Shown here: positions 18,850 through 27,612 of the stretch, piece after piece | How positions within the stretch are numbered: position 1 is the stretch's first letter | Layout of the letters: each line of letters begins with the position of its first letter | Origin: Marinobacter goseongensis | Lineage (GTDB): Bacteria; Pseudomonadota; Gammaproteobacteria; Pseudomonadales; Oleiphilaceae | Direction of reading: 5' to 3' | Length of the DNA: 64,000 nt | Assembly: GCF_023156235.1 (NCBI RefSeq) | Contig: NZ_JAKZAI010000007.1 | Coordinates: 1 to 64,000, forward strand | Translations under genes and position numbers: made by a program | Notes under the pieces: generated by a model | The model's database searches: none | What the model was told of the DNA's origin: nothing | The model's input: the letters and a program-made list of their open reading frames with translations, nothing else

Positions 18850-19506
18850 GTGAAGAAAACTATTCTCGCTTTCGCGGTTGCCACAGTTGGTCTGGGCGGC
18901 TGTATGACGTATGACCCCTACACCGGCGAAGAGAAAACCTCCAGCGCCACCAAGGGCAGCATCATTGGTGCCATCGGGGGTGCAGCCGTAGGTGCGGCGA
19001 CCTCCAGCAAGAGTGATCGGGGTAAGGGCGCGCTGATCGGTGCCGCTGGCGGAGCGGCCATTGGCGGTGGCATCGGCTACTACATGGATAAGCAGGAAGC
19101 CCAGCTGCGTCGCCAGCTGGAAGGTTCCGGTGTTCGAGTGGTGCGTAACGGTGACGAGATCGAGCTGATCATGCCGGGCAACATCACGTTCGATACCAGC
19201 GAGTCGACCATTAAGCCGACCTTCAGCAATACGCTGGAGTCGGTCGGCCTGGTGCTGCAGGAATTTGACAAGACCATCATTCAGATCGAAGGCCACACGG
19301 ACAGCACCGGTTCCCAGAGTTACAACCAGTTGCTCAGCGAGCGGCGTGCCGGTTCTGTCCGGGATTTTCTGCTGAACCAGGGCATTGAACCGAAGCGCAC
19401 CCGCGCTGTGGGTTACGGTCCGCGTTACCCCATTGCCTCCAACGATTCAGCGTCCGGCCGGGAACAGAACCGTCGGGTTGAACTGACATTGGTGCCGATG
19501 CAGTAA
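18850..19506 (+). CDS. OmpA-family lipoprotein, YiaD-like
   Basis: A 218-residue outer membrane lipoprotein with a GTG start behind AGGAG. The lipobox is LGGC (Cys18). Residues about 35-75 are a glycine-zipper region (GSIIGAIGGAAVGAA, GALIGAAGGAAIGGG), and the C-terminal 115 residues are an OmpA peptidoglycan-binding domain (ITFDTSESTI, EGHTDSTGSQSYNQLLSERRA). This is the YiaD/OmpA-like layout linking envelope to cell wall. A strong terminator follows. Confidence 0.9.
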   Translation: MKKTILAFAVATVGLGGCMTYDPYTGEEKTSSATKGSIIGAIGGAAVGAATSSKSDRGKGALIGAAGGAAIGGGIGYYMDKQEAQLRRQLEGSGVRVVRNGDEIELIMPGNITFDTSESTIKPTFSNTLESVGLVLQEFDKTIIQIEGHTDSTGSQSYNQLLSERRAGSVRDFLLNQGIEPKRTRAVGYGPRYPIASNDSASGREQNRRVELTLVPMQ

Positions 19507-19517
19507 GCGCGTCCAGC

Positions 19518-19556
19518 CAAAAAAACCCCGCCGCTTTGGTGCGCCGGGGTTTTTTC
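19518..19556. terminator. bidirectional terminator
   Basis: Stem CCCCG.../...CGGGG with one mismatch (about 19525-19548) is flanked by A and T runs, between two convergent genes. Confidence 0.8.
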
Positions 19557-19562
19557 ATGCCC

Positions 19563-19847
19563 TCAGTTGGTGTTGCTGGGGAGCCACTCCTCGATTCGGT
19601 CTTTCAGATTCTTGAGTTGGTCCTCGCCGGAATCACGGATCTCTCCGAGTTTTTGGCGGGCACCCTCAATCCGGTCCTCCAGTTGCTGCACCTTCTCAGA
19701 GAATTGTCGCTGAATTTCGGCCTCGGCCTGGTCATCTTTCGCCTTGGCCATTCTGTGTTCAGCGTCAGCCCTCAGGCTGTCGATTTGCTTACTCCAGCGC
19801 TCTGTCTGGGTTTCCAGCTTGCGTAACAGGGACTCCTTCATCGACAT
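19563..19847 (-). CDS. small coiled-coil protein
   Basis: A 94-residue, highly charged protein with AGGAG upstream. From residue 5 to 88 it is one long predicted helix with heptad spacing (LLRKLETQTERWSKQIDSL; KVQQLEDRIEGARQKLGEI). It has no signal peptide or membrane segment. Similar short coiled-coil proteins are common in marine gammaproteobacteria and have no known function. Confidence 0.75.
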   Translation of the reverse strand: MSMKESLLRKLETQTERWSKQIDSLRADAEHRMAKAKDDQAEAEIQRQFSEKVQQLEDRIEGARQKLGEIRDSGEDQLKNLKDRIEEWLPSNTN

Positions 19848-20068
19848 ATCACTGCTCCTGTTGGTGAACGTGTGTGTTGATAAAACGCCTGTACTGCCAT
19901 AAGCATGGTCGTTTTCCGGGGATTCTCAAGTCAAGGCGTTAGAGCGGCGTCTTAAAAGCGGTTCGGATACCGGGATTTGGCCCTCGTTGACATGGGTCTG
20001 CTACCGGCTCTGTGCCAGATTACGGCTCAACTAACAAAAGTTAACAACGACAACCAAGGATCGCCTCC

Positions 20069-21373
20069 ATGACCCGCAGACTCATACCTTCAATGTGCCT
20101 AGGCCTCGCTCTGGCCGCCTCCGCCCCCATGCTTCACGGCAGTTTGCTGGGCGGACTGGGCCTTCTAGGGATTGGCGAGCCCGAGCCCAGTGTCGATGAG
20201 TCGCTGAAGCCCGGAGACCTGTTGCCGGGCCGGTACATCATCACGCTCGACAGCCGGATTCCGGAGTTGCTGGGGCTACCCTCTCTGCAAGCCAGTGTCG
20301 AGTCACTGCTGAGTGCGGTGGGGGGCGGCGAAGTACTCCACCTGTACGGCACAGCGCTCACCGGAGCTGCGGTCACCCTGACCGAGGGGCAGGCCAGCCT
20401 GCTGTCGGCACTGCCGGGCGTGTTGGCGGTAGAACCTGACCGTGTCGTGACCGTCAGCCTGCAGGAGCAGCAAAACGCCACCTGGGGGCTGGATCGGGTT
20501 GATCAGAGTTTCCTGCCGCTCGACAGCCTGTATCGTTATCCCGTCGTTGGTGGTGCGGGCAGCAATGTCTACATTATCGACACCGGCATACGGCCCAGTC
20601 ACGCCGAATTCTCCGGCCGGGTCATTGAAGGACGGAACTTCGCCGCCAACCAAGCCGGGCTCCTGAGCTTCGGTAGCTTGCCTCTGCTCGGGCCCCTGCT
20701 GAACCTGGGTGGCGAAGCCGACCCCACCGATGTGACCGATTGCAATGGCCACGGCACTCACGTGGCCAGCACCGCGGTGGGTACGCAATACGGTGTCGCC
20801 AAGTCGGCGTCGGTGGCGGCGGTGCGGGTGCTGGACTGCTCTGGTGCCGGTGCTAACGCGGATGTGATTGCGGGCGTAGACTGGGTAGCCGCGAACCATC
20901 AGGCCCCCGCCATTGCCAATATGTCTCTCGGTGGCGGCAATTCCGTGGCACTGGATAATGCGGTGCGTGGTGCGATTGCGGCGGGCGTGACTTTTGTTGT
21001 TGCCGCCGGTAACAATAACACCGATGCTTGCTCCGGATCGCCTAACCGCGTCGAACGCGCGATCACGGTGGGCAGCACCACCCGTAACGATCAGCGCTCG
21101 TCTTTCTCCAACTTTGGCTCCTGCGTCGATGTCTTCGCGCCTGGCTCCAACATCACAGCCGCCTGGTTCCAGTCAGACACGGAAACCAATACCATCAGTG
21201 GCACCTCGATGGCCTCCCCGCACGTTGCGGGCATGGCTGCGCTGATTCTCGGCGAGCAGGCAAATCTTTCGCCGGATCAGGTCGCGGCGACTGTCCTGGA
21301 TTTGTCCACCAGCAACGTCCTTAGTGGTCTCGGTGCAGGCTCCCCGAACTTGCTGATGCGGGTGCCGCAGTAA
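20069..21373 (+). CDS. exported S8 subtilisin-like protease, proteinase-K type
   Basis: A 434-residue secreted serine protease. A signal peptide of about 24 residues is followed by an I9-type propeptide (GRYIITLDSRIPEL ... LPGVLAVEPDRVVTVS, about residues 52-132). The catalytic triad is Asp in YIIDTGIRPSH, His in NGHGTHVAST and Ser in GTSMASPHVAG, with the oxyanion Asn in VAAGNNN. It ends just after the catalytic domain, without a secretion or repeat domain. AAGGA precedes the ATG and a strong terminator follows, so it stands alone. Confidence 0.93.
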   Translation: MTRRLIPSMCLGLALAASAPMLHGSLLGGLGLLGIGEPEPSVDESLKPGDLLPGRYIITLDSRIPELLGLPSLQASVESLLSAVGGGEVLHLYGTALTGAAVTLTEGQASLLSALPGVLAVEPDRVVTVSLQEQQNATWGLDRVDQSFLPLDSLYRYPVVGGAGSNVYIIDTGIRPSHAEFSGRVIEGRNFAANQAGLLSFGSLPLLGPLLNLGGEADPTDVTDCNGHGTHVASTAVGTQYGVAKSASVAAVRVLDCSGAGANADVIAGVDWVAANHQAPAIANMSLGGGNSVALDNAVRGAIAAGVTFVVAAGNNNTDACSGSPNRVERAITVGSTTRNDQRSSFSNFGSCVDVFAPGSNITAAWFQSDTETNTISGTSMASPHVAGMAALILGEQANLSPDQVAATVLDLSTSNVLSGLGAGSPNLLMRVPQ

Positions 21374-21399
21374 GCATCAGATTGTGATGTAGCCGGAAC

Positions 21400-21432
21400 A
21401 AAAAAACGGGAGCCAATGGCTCCCGTTTTTTT
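21400..21432. terminator. bidirectional terminator
   Basis: Perfect nine-base stem ACGGGAGCC/GGCTCCCGT with loop AAT (21406-21426), flanked by an A run and a T run. It separates the convergent subtilisin and serA genes. Confidence 0.9.
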
Positions 21433-21453
21433 AGGTCCGTCCTGTTCGTTGTA

Positions 21454-22683
21454 TCAGAACAGTACGCGGCAGCGGATCGTGCCTTTCACTCCAAGCAGCT
21501 TCTTCAGCGCCAGCTCGCCATAGGCCTTGTCCACGTCGACCACCACATATCCGATGTCTTCCTTGGTCTGCAGGTACTGACCACAGATGTTGATGCCGTT
21601 CTCGGAAAACACCTGGTTGATCTCGGTCATCACGCCCGGCACGTTCTCGTGAATGTGCAGCAAGCGGTGCTGGTTCGGGTGGGAGGGCAGAGCCACCTCG
21701 GGGAAGTTCACCGACGACACGGAGGTGCCGTTGTCGCTGTACATGGCCAGCTTTTCTGCCACTTCGCGGCCGATGTTTTCCTGGGCCTCAATGGTGGACC
21801 CGCCCACGTGGGGCGTCAGAATGACATTGTCGAACTCGCGCAACGGAGAGATGAACTCCTCGTCGTTGGACTTTGGCTCCACCGGGAATACGTCGATGGC
21901 TGCGCCCAACAGCTTGCCGCTCTTGAGGGCATCGGCCAGGGCATCAATGTCCACCACGGTGCCGCGGGAGGCGTTCATCAGGATGGAGCCGGGCTTCATC
22001 TGGGCGAACTGCTCCGCCTTGAACATGTATTTGGTGGCCGGTGTTTCCGGAACGTGCAGGCTGACCACGTCAGAGATGTTCAGCAGCTCCTGCAGGGTGC
22101 CCACCTGGGTCGCGTTGCCGATCGACAGCTTCGAAACCACATCATAAAAGTAGACATCCATGCCCAGCCCCTCGGCCAGCACGCTGAACTGGGTGCCGAT
22201 GTTGCCGTAGCCGATGATGCCCAGCTTTTTGCCACGGATTTCGTAGCTGTTCTTGGCGGACTTCAGCCACTCACCACGGTGCGCCATGGCGTTTTTCTCC
22301 GGCACGCCACGCAGCAGGAGAATCGCTTGTGCCAGCACCAGTTCTGCCACACTGCGGGTGTTTGAGAAGGGCGCATTGAACACCGCAACGCCACGGCGGG
22401 TCGCGGCCTGCAGATCCACCTGGTTGGTGCCGATACAGAAACAGCCCACGGCCACCAGTTTCCTGGCGGCATCAAATACTTTCTCGGTCAGCTGGGTGCG
22501 CGAGCGGATCCCGACGAAGTGCGCATCGGCAATCTTCTCAATCAGGTCTTCCTCGGCCAGCGAGTGAGTCAGATACTCGATGTTGGTATAGCCTGCGGCA
22601 TTCAGGGTATCAATAGCAGATTGATGCACGCCTTCCAGCAGCAGGATCCGGATTTTGCTCTTTTCGAGAGACGTATTTGACAT
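21454..22683 (-). CDS. serA: D-3-phosphoglycerate dehydrogenase
   Basis: A 409-residue enzyme that oxidises 3-phosphoglycerate to 3-phosphohydroxypyruvate, the first step of serine synthesis. From the chosen start (MSNTSLEKSKIRILLLEGVH) it lines up with E. coli SerA over its full length of 410. Visible are the NAD-binding GIIGYGNIGTQ, the catalytic region SRGTVVDIDALADAL, the conserved HVGGSTIEAQENIG and a C-terminal ACT domain (LHIHENVPGVMTEIN) for serine feedback. The 30-codon upstream extension lacks homology. It is divergent from a D-2-hydroxyglutarate dehydrogenase gene. Confidence 0.96.
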   Translation of the reverse strand: MSNTSLEKSKIRILLLEGVHQSAIDTLNAAGYTNIEYLTHSLAEEDLIEKIADAHFVGIRSRTQLTEKVFDAARKLVAVGCFCIGTNQVDLQAATRRGVAVFNAPFSNTRSVAELVLAQAILLLRGVPEKNAMAHRGEWLKSAKNSYEIRGKKLGIIGYGNIGTQFSVLAEGLGMDVYFYDVVSKLSIGNATQVGTLQELLNISDVVSLHVPETPATKYMFKAEQFAQMKPGSILMNASRGTVVDIDALADALKSGKLLGAAIDVFPVEPKSNDEEFISPLREFDNVILTPHVGGSTIEAQENIGREVAEKLAMYSDNGTSVSSVNFPEVALPSHPNQHRLLHIHENVPGVMTEINQVFSENGINICGQYLQTKEDIGYVVVDVDKAYGELALKKLLGVKGTIRCRVLF

Positions 22684-22884
22684 GGGCTTGCTTCCGAACC
22701 TTTCGTCACGTGAAATGACCTGGAACCAGTGATCGTCAGGCTGGCTCACAGAACAGGGGCGGTATGATACCATAAACGCAGATTTTCACAGCGCGTCGGA
22801 TTGCCTGAATTAACTGTTTGGCGATTGCCCAGCGATCAGGCTCGAAATGACCGGCCGTCGAACCCTTACGAGACCTTTAGCCTC

Positions 22885-24288
22885 ATGAATTCTGAACAGA
22901 TTATCGACTCTCTCAGAGATCTGATTGCCACCGGCGATGCCCAGGGCAAGGTGCTGACCGACCCCGCGGACCTGGAAAACTACGGCAAGGACTGGACTAA
23001 AATCTATCCGCCGAAGCCGCTGGCCATTGTGTTGCCGAAAACCACCGAGCAGGTGCAGGCGCTGGTTCGGTTTGCCAACGACAATCAGGTCGCCCTGGTG
23101 CCGTCTGGCGGTCGCACAGGCCTGAGTGCCGGCGCGGTGGCCGCCAACGGCGAAGTGGTGGTGGCGTTCGATAACATGAACCAGATTCTGGATTTCAGCG
23201 CCAGCGACCGCACAGTCAAATGCCAGGCCGGCGTGGTGACGGAGCAGCTGCAAACCTTCGCGGAAGAGAACGGTCTCTATTACCCGGTAGACTTTGCCTC
23301 CGCCGGCTCCAGCCAGCTGGGTGGCAATTTGTCCACCAACGCCGGTGGTATCAAGGTTATCCGCTACGGTATGAGCCGGGACTGGGTGGCCGGCCTGAAA
23401 GTGGTGACCGGCAAGGGCGACGCGCTGGATCTCAACAAAGATCTGGAGAAGAACAACACCGGTTACGATCTGCGGCACCTGTTTATCGGGGCCGAGGGCA
23501 CCCTGGGCTTCATCACCGAAGCCACCATGAAGCTTGCCCGCAAGCCGGACAACCTGACCGTACTGGTGCTGGGCCTGAACGATCTGACCAACACCATGGA
23601 TGTGTTGCAGACCTTCCAGAAGCAGATTGATCTGACCGCCTACGAGTTCTTCTCCCATCAGGCCATGGGCCATGTGCTGGCCCACGGTCAGGTGCAGGCG
23701 CCGTTCGAAACCGAAGCGCCGTATTACGCCTTGCTGGAATTCGAGGCGGTGTCCGACCAAGTGATGGACGACGCCATGAGCCTGTTTGAGCAGTGTGTGG
23801 AGAACGGCTGGGTGCTGGATGGCGTGATCAGCCAGAGCGAGACTCAGGCCCAGAATCTGTGGCAGCTGCGTGAGCGGATTTCCGAATCCATCGCGCCGCG
23901 CACGCCCTACAAGAACGACATCTCTGTGGTGGTGTCCAAAGTGCCCGGTTTCCTGCAGGAAATCGACGCGGTAGTGACCGAGCATTATCCGGATTTCGAG
24001 ATCATCTGGTTCGGTCATATCGGCGATGGCAACCTGCACCTGAATATCCTCAAACCGGAAGACATGGCAAAAGAAGACTTCTTCGAGAAGTGCCAGCAGG
24101 TCAACAAGTGGGTATTCGAGATCGTCGAGCGCTACCAGGGCAGTGTGTCCGCCGAGCACGGCGTGGGCATGACCAAGAAGCCCTACCTGCAATACACCCG
24201 CAGTGAGGCCGAGATTGCCTATCTGCGCGGTATCAAGCAGGTGTTCGACCCCAACAGTGTGATGAACCCGGGCAAGATCTTCGACTGA
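22885..24288 (+). CDS. FAD-linked D-2-hydroxyglutarate dehydrogenase
   Basis: A 467-residue flavoprotein of the D-lactate/D-2-hydroxyglutarate dehydrogenase family. It has the FAD-binding PCMH domain (VPSGGRTGLSAGAV near residue 72; LGGNLSTNAGG near 148) and the C-terminal FAD-oxidase domain with HIGDGNLHLN and the terminal DPNSVMNPGKIFD. Divergence from serA supports the D2HG role: SerA makes D-2-hydroxyglutarate as a by-product and this enzyme recycles it, passing electrons to the respiratory chain. Start chosen at the ATG at 22885; the upstream extension of 28 codons is unlike the family. Confidence 0.9.
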   Translation: MNSEQIIDSLRDLIATGDAQGKVLTDPADLENYGKDWTKIYPPKPLAIVLPKTTEQVQALVRFANDNQVALVPSGGRTGLSAGAVAANGEVVVAFDNMNQILDFSASDRTVKCQAGVVTEQLQTFAEENGLYYPVDFASAGSSQLGGNLSTNAGGIKVIRYGMSRDWVAGLKVVTGKGDALDLNKDLEKNNTGYDLRHLFIGAEGTLGFITEATMKLARKPDNLTVLVLGLNDLTNTMDVLQTFQKQIDLTAYEFFSHQAMGHVLAHGQVQAPFETEAPYYALLEFEAVSDQVMDDAMSLFEQCVENGWVLDGVISQSETQAQNLWQLRERISESIAPRTPYKNDISVVVSKVPGFLQEIDAVVTEHYPDFEIIWFGHIGDGNLHLNILKPEDMAKEDFFEKCQQVNKWVFEIVERYQGSVSAEHGVGMTKKPYLQYTRSEAEIAYLRGIKQVFDPNSVMNPGKIFD

Positions 24289-24965
24289 TGCAGGATCACA
24301 TCGTGGTACTGACCGGCGCTGGTATCAGTGCCGAAAGCGGGCTCTCTACCTTCCGTGATAACGGGGGGCTGTGGGAGCAGCACAGTGTGTACGACGTGGC
24401 CACGCCGGAAGCCTTTGCCCGCAATCAGGAGCTGGTGCTGCGTTTCTACAATGAACGCCGCCGCCAGCTTCAATCTGCACTGCCGAACCGGGCCCACCGG
24501 CTGCTGGCCGAGCTGGAACAGCGCTATCGCGTTACCGTGGTCACCCAGAACGTAGATGATCTGCATGAGCGCGGCGGCTCCTCCAGCGTGATCCATCTGC
24601 ACGGTGAGCTCACCAAGGCCCGCAGTTCCCGCTTTCCTGAGCTGGTGTATGACATCGGCTATCGCGATATCAGCATGGGGGACACCTGCGATCAGGGCGC
24701 CCAGCTTCGCCCTCACATTGTCTGGTTCGGCGAGGAAGTTCCGATGCTGGAAAAGGCGGCGGAGGTCGTCCGTACCGCCGACCACCTGCTGATCGTGGGG
24801 ACCTCGCTACAGGTGTATCCCGCTGCTGGCCTGGTATACGAAACCGATTTCGACGTACCTATCACTGTGATTGATCCAGGCGAACCCGCCTCTGTGTCCC
24901 GTGCCCGGATTATCCGCGAAGGCGCCTGCGAGGGCGTCGCCGAATGGATGGCCGCACTGGGCTGA
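24288..24965 (+). CDS. NAD-dependent protein deacylase (sirtuin), zinc-cysteine-poor type
   Basis: A 225-residue sirtuin whose ATG shares one base with the previous stop (TGATG). It carries GAGISAESGLSTFRD (residues 10-24), TQNVDDLHERGG and the catalytic His in HLHGEL. The YxxR pair typical of class III desuccinylases is present (Tyr54, Arg57). The four zinc cysteines are missing: the segment after HGEL has only one Cys (DTCDQGAQLRPH). A zinc-free subgroup like this exists in several bacteria. It reverses acyl-lysine marks using NAD. Confidence 0.9.
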   Translation: MQDHIVVLTGAGISAESGLSTFRDNGGLWEQHSVYDVATPEAFARNQELVLRFYNERRRQLQSALPNRAHRLLAELEQRYRVTVVTQNVDDLHERGGSSSVIHLHGELTKARSSRFPELVYDIGYRDISMGDTCDQGAQLRPHIVWFGEEVPMLEKAAEVVRTADHLLIVGTSLQVYPAAGLVYETDFDVPITVIDPGEPASVSRARIIREGACEGVAEWMAALG

Positions 24966-24983
24966 CCGTTAGCAATCGCAGCG

Positions 24984-26303
24984 TTAGCCTTTGGAAGTTT
25001 GCTGCAGGTATTTCTCCAACTCGTTGCGGAAGGCCGCCTGCACACCGAGACGTTTCAGCATCCAGTAGTGCCCGGCGATCATCCGGTCAATAAAGATACT
25101 TTCCACCGGCGGCTTGAAATAGTCCAGGTACTTGAACACCGTGGTTGTTTTGGCGGCTACCCGTTGGTGGATGTCCGATTCGGCAAAATCGTAGGGCTCG
25201 TCCTGATCGAACGGCACGATGAGGATGTCCCGCCACATGGCGTAGTACGCCTCATCCACCGCTGGCTGCGATTCGACCCGCGCGCCCAGGTCGATCAGGT
25301 GTCGATCCAGCGCTGCGTAATCTTCTGCCAGTGCCGATACCAGTGTCTTGCGGTAGGCCTCGACAATTTCCGGTTTGAGTTTCTTCACGCAGCCGAAGTC
25401 ATACAGAATTACGGAGCCGTCCGGGCGATAGGCAAAATTACCGGCATGGGGATCGCCGTGGATGCACTGAAACCCGAACAGCTGGTCCGCCATCATGGTG
25501 AAAATCCGGTGGCCGATCAGGTTGATCGTGTCCTGGCTGTACTTGCTGGGTGTGATGGCGCTGATGTGATCGCCCTCGACCAGTTCCATGGTCAGTACCC
25601 GCCGTGATGAGTGGCTGTCGAACACCTGCGGGATGATGATCCAGTCGTCCTTGGCGTGGAACCGGCGGAACGCCTCCAGGTTGCGGGCCTCGTTTTCGTA
25701 GTCCAGCTCCTCTTTCAGACGCACGCGGATTTCGCCAAACAGCTGGTCCACATGTTCTTTCGGCATCTTCAGCAAACCGCCAAGCTTGAGCGCCAGGCGA
25801 AGCTGCTTCAGGTCGCTGTCACAGGATTCATCGACCCCCGGGTACTGAACCTTGACGATCACATCGGTGCCATCACGCAGTCGGGCCCGGTGAACCTGGC
25901 CGATGGATGCGGCGGCGTAGGGCGTTTCCTGGAGGTACTCGAACAGGTCGGAGACCGGTTGGCCCAGCTCAGACTCCACCTGCGCGACAATGACCTCGAA
26001 CGGCATCGGCGGCGCTTCTTTCTGCAGTCTCTGCAGGGCGTCAGAGAATTCCTTGGGCAGGAAATCCTGGGTCTGCGAGGCGATCTGCCCCACTTTCATC
26101 ACGGCGCCTTTGAGTTCACCCAGGGTATCGGCAATCTGGTCCGCCATACGGGTATAACTCTCGGTGCGGGCACCCTCGTTGTCCTCCTCACTGCGAAACA
26201 GCCTGCGCGCCCGTTGCCCGGCGTACTGCCCGGCCACGGAGGCGGTCATGCCTGCGAGCTTGAAGAATCGTCCACTGCGTGAAGTAACCGGTTTCTTTGC
26301 CAT
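24984..26303 (-). CDS. ABC1/AarF (UbiB-type) atypical kinase
   Basis: A 439-residue member of the ABC1/ADCK/UbiB family, linked to ubiquinone synthesis and lipid handling. Visible are the family KxGQ motif (MKVGQIASQTQDFLP, near residue 65), the Ala-rich loop replacing the P-loop (YAAASIGQVHRARL), the catalytic IHGDPHAGNF and the metal-binding YDFGCVKKL. Unlike UbiB there is no pair of C-terminal membrane helices, so it resembles the soluble ADCK-like subgroup. It converges with the sirtuin gene. Confidence 0.9.
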   Translation of the reverse strand: MAKKPVTSRSGRFFKLAGMTASVAGQYAGQRARRLFRSEEDNEGARTESYTRMADQIADTLGELKGAVMKVGQIASQTQDFLPKEFSDALQRLQKEAPPMPFEVIVAQVESELGQPVSDLFEYLQETPYAAASIGQVHRARLRDGTDVIVKVQYPGVDESCDSDLKQLRLALKLGGLLKMPKEHVDQLFGEIRVRLKEELDYENEARNLEAFRRFHAKDDWIIIPQVFDSHSSRRVLTMELVEGDHISAITPSKYSQDTINLIGHRIFTMMADQLFGFQCIHGDPHAGNFAYRPDGSVILYDFGCVKKLKPEIVEAYRKTLVSALAEDYAALDRHLIDLGARVESQPAVDEAYYAMWRDILIVPFDQDEPYDFAESDIHQRVAAKTTTVFKYLDYFKPPVESIFIDRMIAGHYWMLKRLGVQAAFRNELEKYLQQTSKG

Positions 26304-26353
26304 GCCTGATATACGTCCTGACGGGCGGTTGGACCAGAGTACAGGAACCGGCG

Positions 26354-27016
26354 TCAGAGCACAGTGGTCTCGACAAACAGCACGTCGTCCAGTTCCAGCG
26401 AGAGCGTCTGGCCTGAGACCAGTGGGCCTACGCCTTTTGGCGTGCCGGTGAGCACCACATCGCCCGGTAACAGCGTGAACTGGCTGCTCATGTGAGCAAT
26501 CAACGGCACAATGGCGTTCAGCATCTCGCGGGTATCGCCGGTCTGCTGGCGCTGGCCATCGATGTCCAGGGTAAAGGTGAGGTGATCCCTGCGGAGCTTG
26601 TCGACACTGACAAACGGCGACAGTGGGCAGGCGCCGTCAAAAGCTTTGGCCCGTTCCCAGGGATGGCCTTTTTCTTTCAGCTTGCTCTGGACGTCCCTCA
26701 GCGTCAGATCCAGCGCCAGACCATAGCCGAGAATGGCCGCCTCCGCCTCGGTGGCCGAGGCATTGGCCAGTGGCCGGCCAATCAATACCGCCAGTTCGGT
26801 CTCGAAGTGAACGTCGCCTCGATCCCGGGGGAAATCCAGCGGCCGAGTGATGTGCACCGCCGCGGTGGACGGTTTGATAAACAACAACGGCTCGTCCGGA
26901 ACCGGATTGTTCAGTTCCCGGGCGTGTTCCGCGTAATTGCGGCCAATACAGACAATCTTGCCAAGGGGCAGATGAACGGGGGTGCCGTCCTTCCAGTGGT
27001 GTTGATAGTCGGGCAT
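26354..27016 (-). CDS. fumarylacetoacetate hydrolase family protein (acylpyruvase-like)
   Basis: A 220-residue single-domain FAH-fold hydrolase with AGGAGG before the ATG. It has GRNYAEHARELNN (near residue 24), the metal ligands in HFETELAVLIGRPL (Glu/Glu) and the Asp in LDLTLRDVQSK, and ends in the usual LTGTPKGVGPL region. Length fits YcgM/FAHD1-type acylpyruvases or oxaloacetate decarboxylases. Substrate cannot be fixed from sequence. It lies 25 bases from apt on the same strand. Confidence 0.88.
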   Translation of the reverse strand: MPDYQHHWKDGTPVHLPLGKIVCIGRNYAEHARELNNPVPDEPLLFIKPSTAAVHITRPLDFPRDRGDVHFETELAVLIGRPLANASATEAEAAILGYGLALDLTLRDVQSKLKEKGHPWERAKAFDGACPLSPFVSVDKLRRDHLTFTLDIDGQRQQTGDTREMLNAIVPLIAHMSSQFTLLPGDVVLTGTPKGVGPLVSGQTLSLELDDVLFVETTVL

Positions 27017-27041
27017 GACCGCCTCCTGATTGCGCTTGGTG

Positions 27042-27584
27042 TTACTCGCCCTCGAACGAACACACAATATAGACCGCCAGCCCTTCGTCCTGCAGCTTGC
27101 GGGAACCGCCCAGATCCGGCAGATCGATCATCGCGGCTACTTCCACAATCTCCGCGCCAATACGGCGGATCAGCCGCGAGGCGGCCAGCATGGTGCCACC
27201 GGTGGCAATCAGATCGTCCACCAGCACGATCTTGTCGCCGGGCTTGAAGGCGTCTTTGTGGAGCTCGACGGACGCGGTGCCGTACTCCAGCTCGTAATCT
27301 TCCACCAGCGTGTCAAACGGCAGCTTGCCTTTCTTGCGCACCAGCACCAGCGAGGCGTTGAGCTCATAGGCCAGCGCCGAGCCGATGATGAAGCCGCGGG
27401 CGTCCACGGCGGCCACAGCGTCGATGGCCTGGCCGTGGTAACGGTGCACAAAGGCATCGATCAGTTTGCGAAACGCCGTGCGGTCCTGCAGAACCGTCGT
27501 GATGTCACGAAACGCTACGCCGGGCTTGGGCCAGTCGGGCACGGTGCGGATGGCTTTCTTGATGCTCTCTGAGAAGTAATCCAT
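27042..27584 (-). CDS. apt: adenine phosphoribosyltransferase
   Basis: A 180-residue enzyme that makes AMP from adenine and PRPP. The PRPP-binding motif [15 protein letters not shown] (near residue 118) and the family N-terminus ([20 protein letters not shown]) are intact; RKKGKLP lies at the flexible loop. GGA precedes the ATG. The purine permease gene lies 28 bases upstream on the same strand, so the pair forms an uptake-and-salvage unit. Confidence 0.96.
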   Translation of the reverse strand: MDYFSESIKKAIRTVPDWPKPGVAFRDITTVLQDRTAFRKLIDAFVHRYHGQAIDAVAAVDARGFIIGSALAYELNASLVLVRKKGKLPFDTLVEDYELEYGTASVELHKDAFKPGDKIVLVDDLIATGGTMLAASRLIRRIGAEIVEVAAMIDLPDLGGSRKLQDEGLAVYIVCSFEGE

Positions 27585-27612
27585 AAGTCGTCCGATATGC
27601 GCTGGAGGCAGC

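Noticed and set aside
19987..20015. TTGACA as the -35 element of the subtilisin promoter
   Set aside because: No acceptable -10 element lies 16-18 bases downstream.
22810..24192. 460-codon open frame antisense to the D-2-hydroxyglutarate dehydrogenase gene
   Set aside because: The plus-strand protein is a clear flavoenzyme; the antisense product is His/Gly/Gln-rich noise with no domain.
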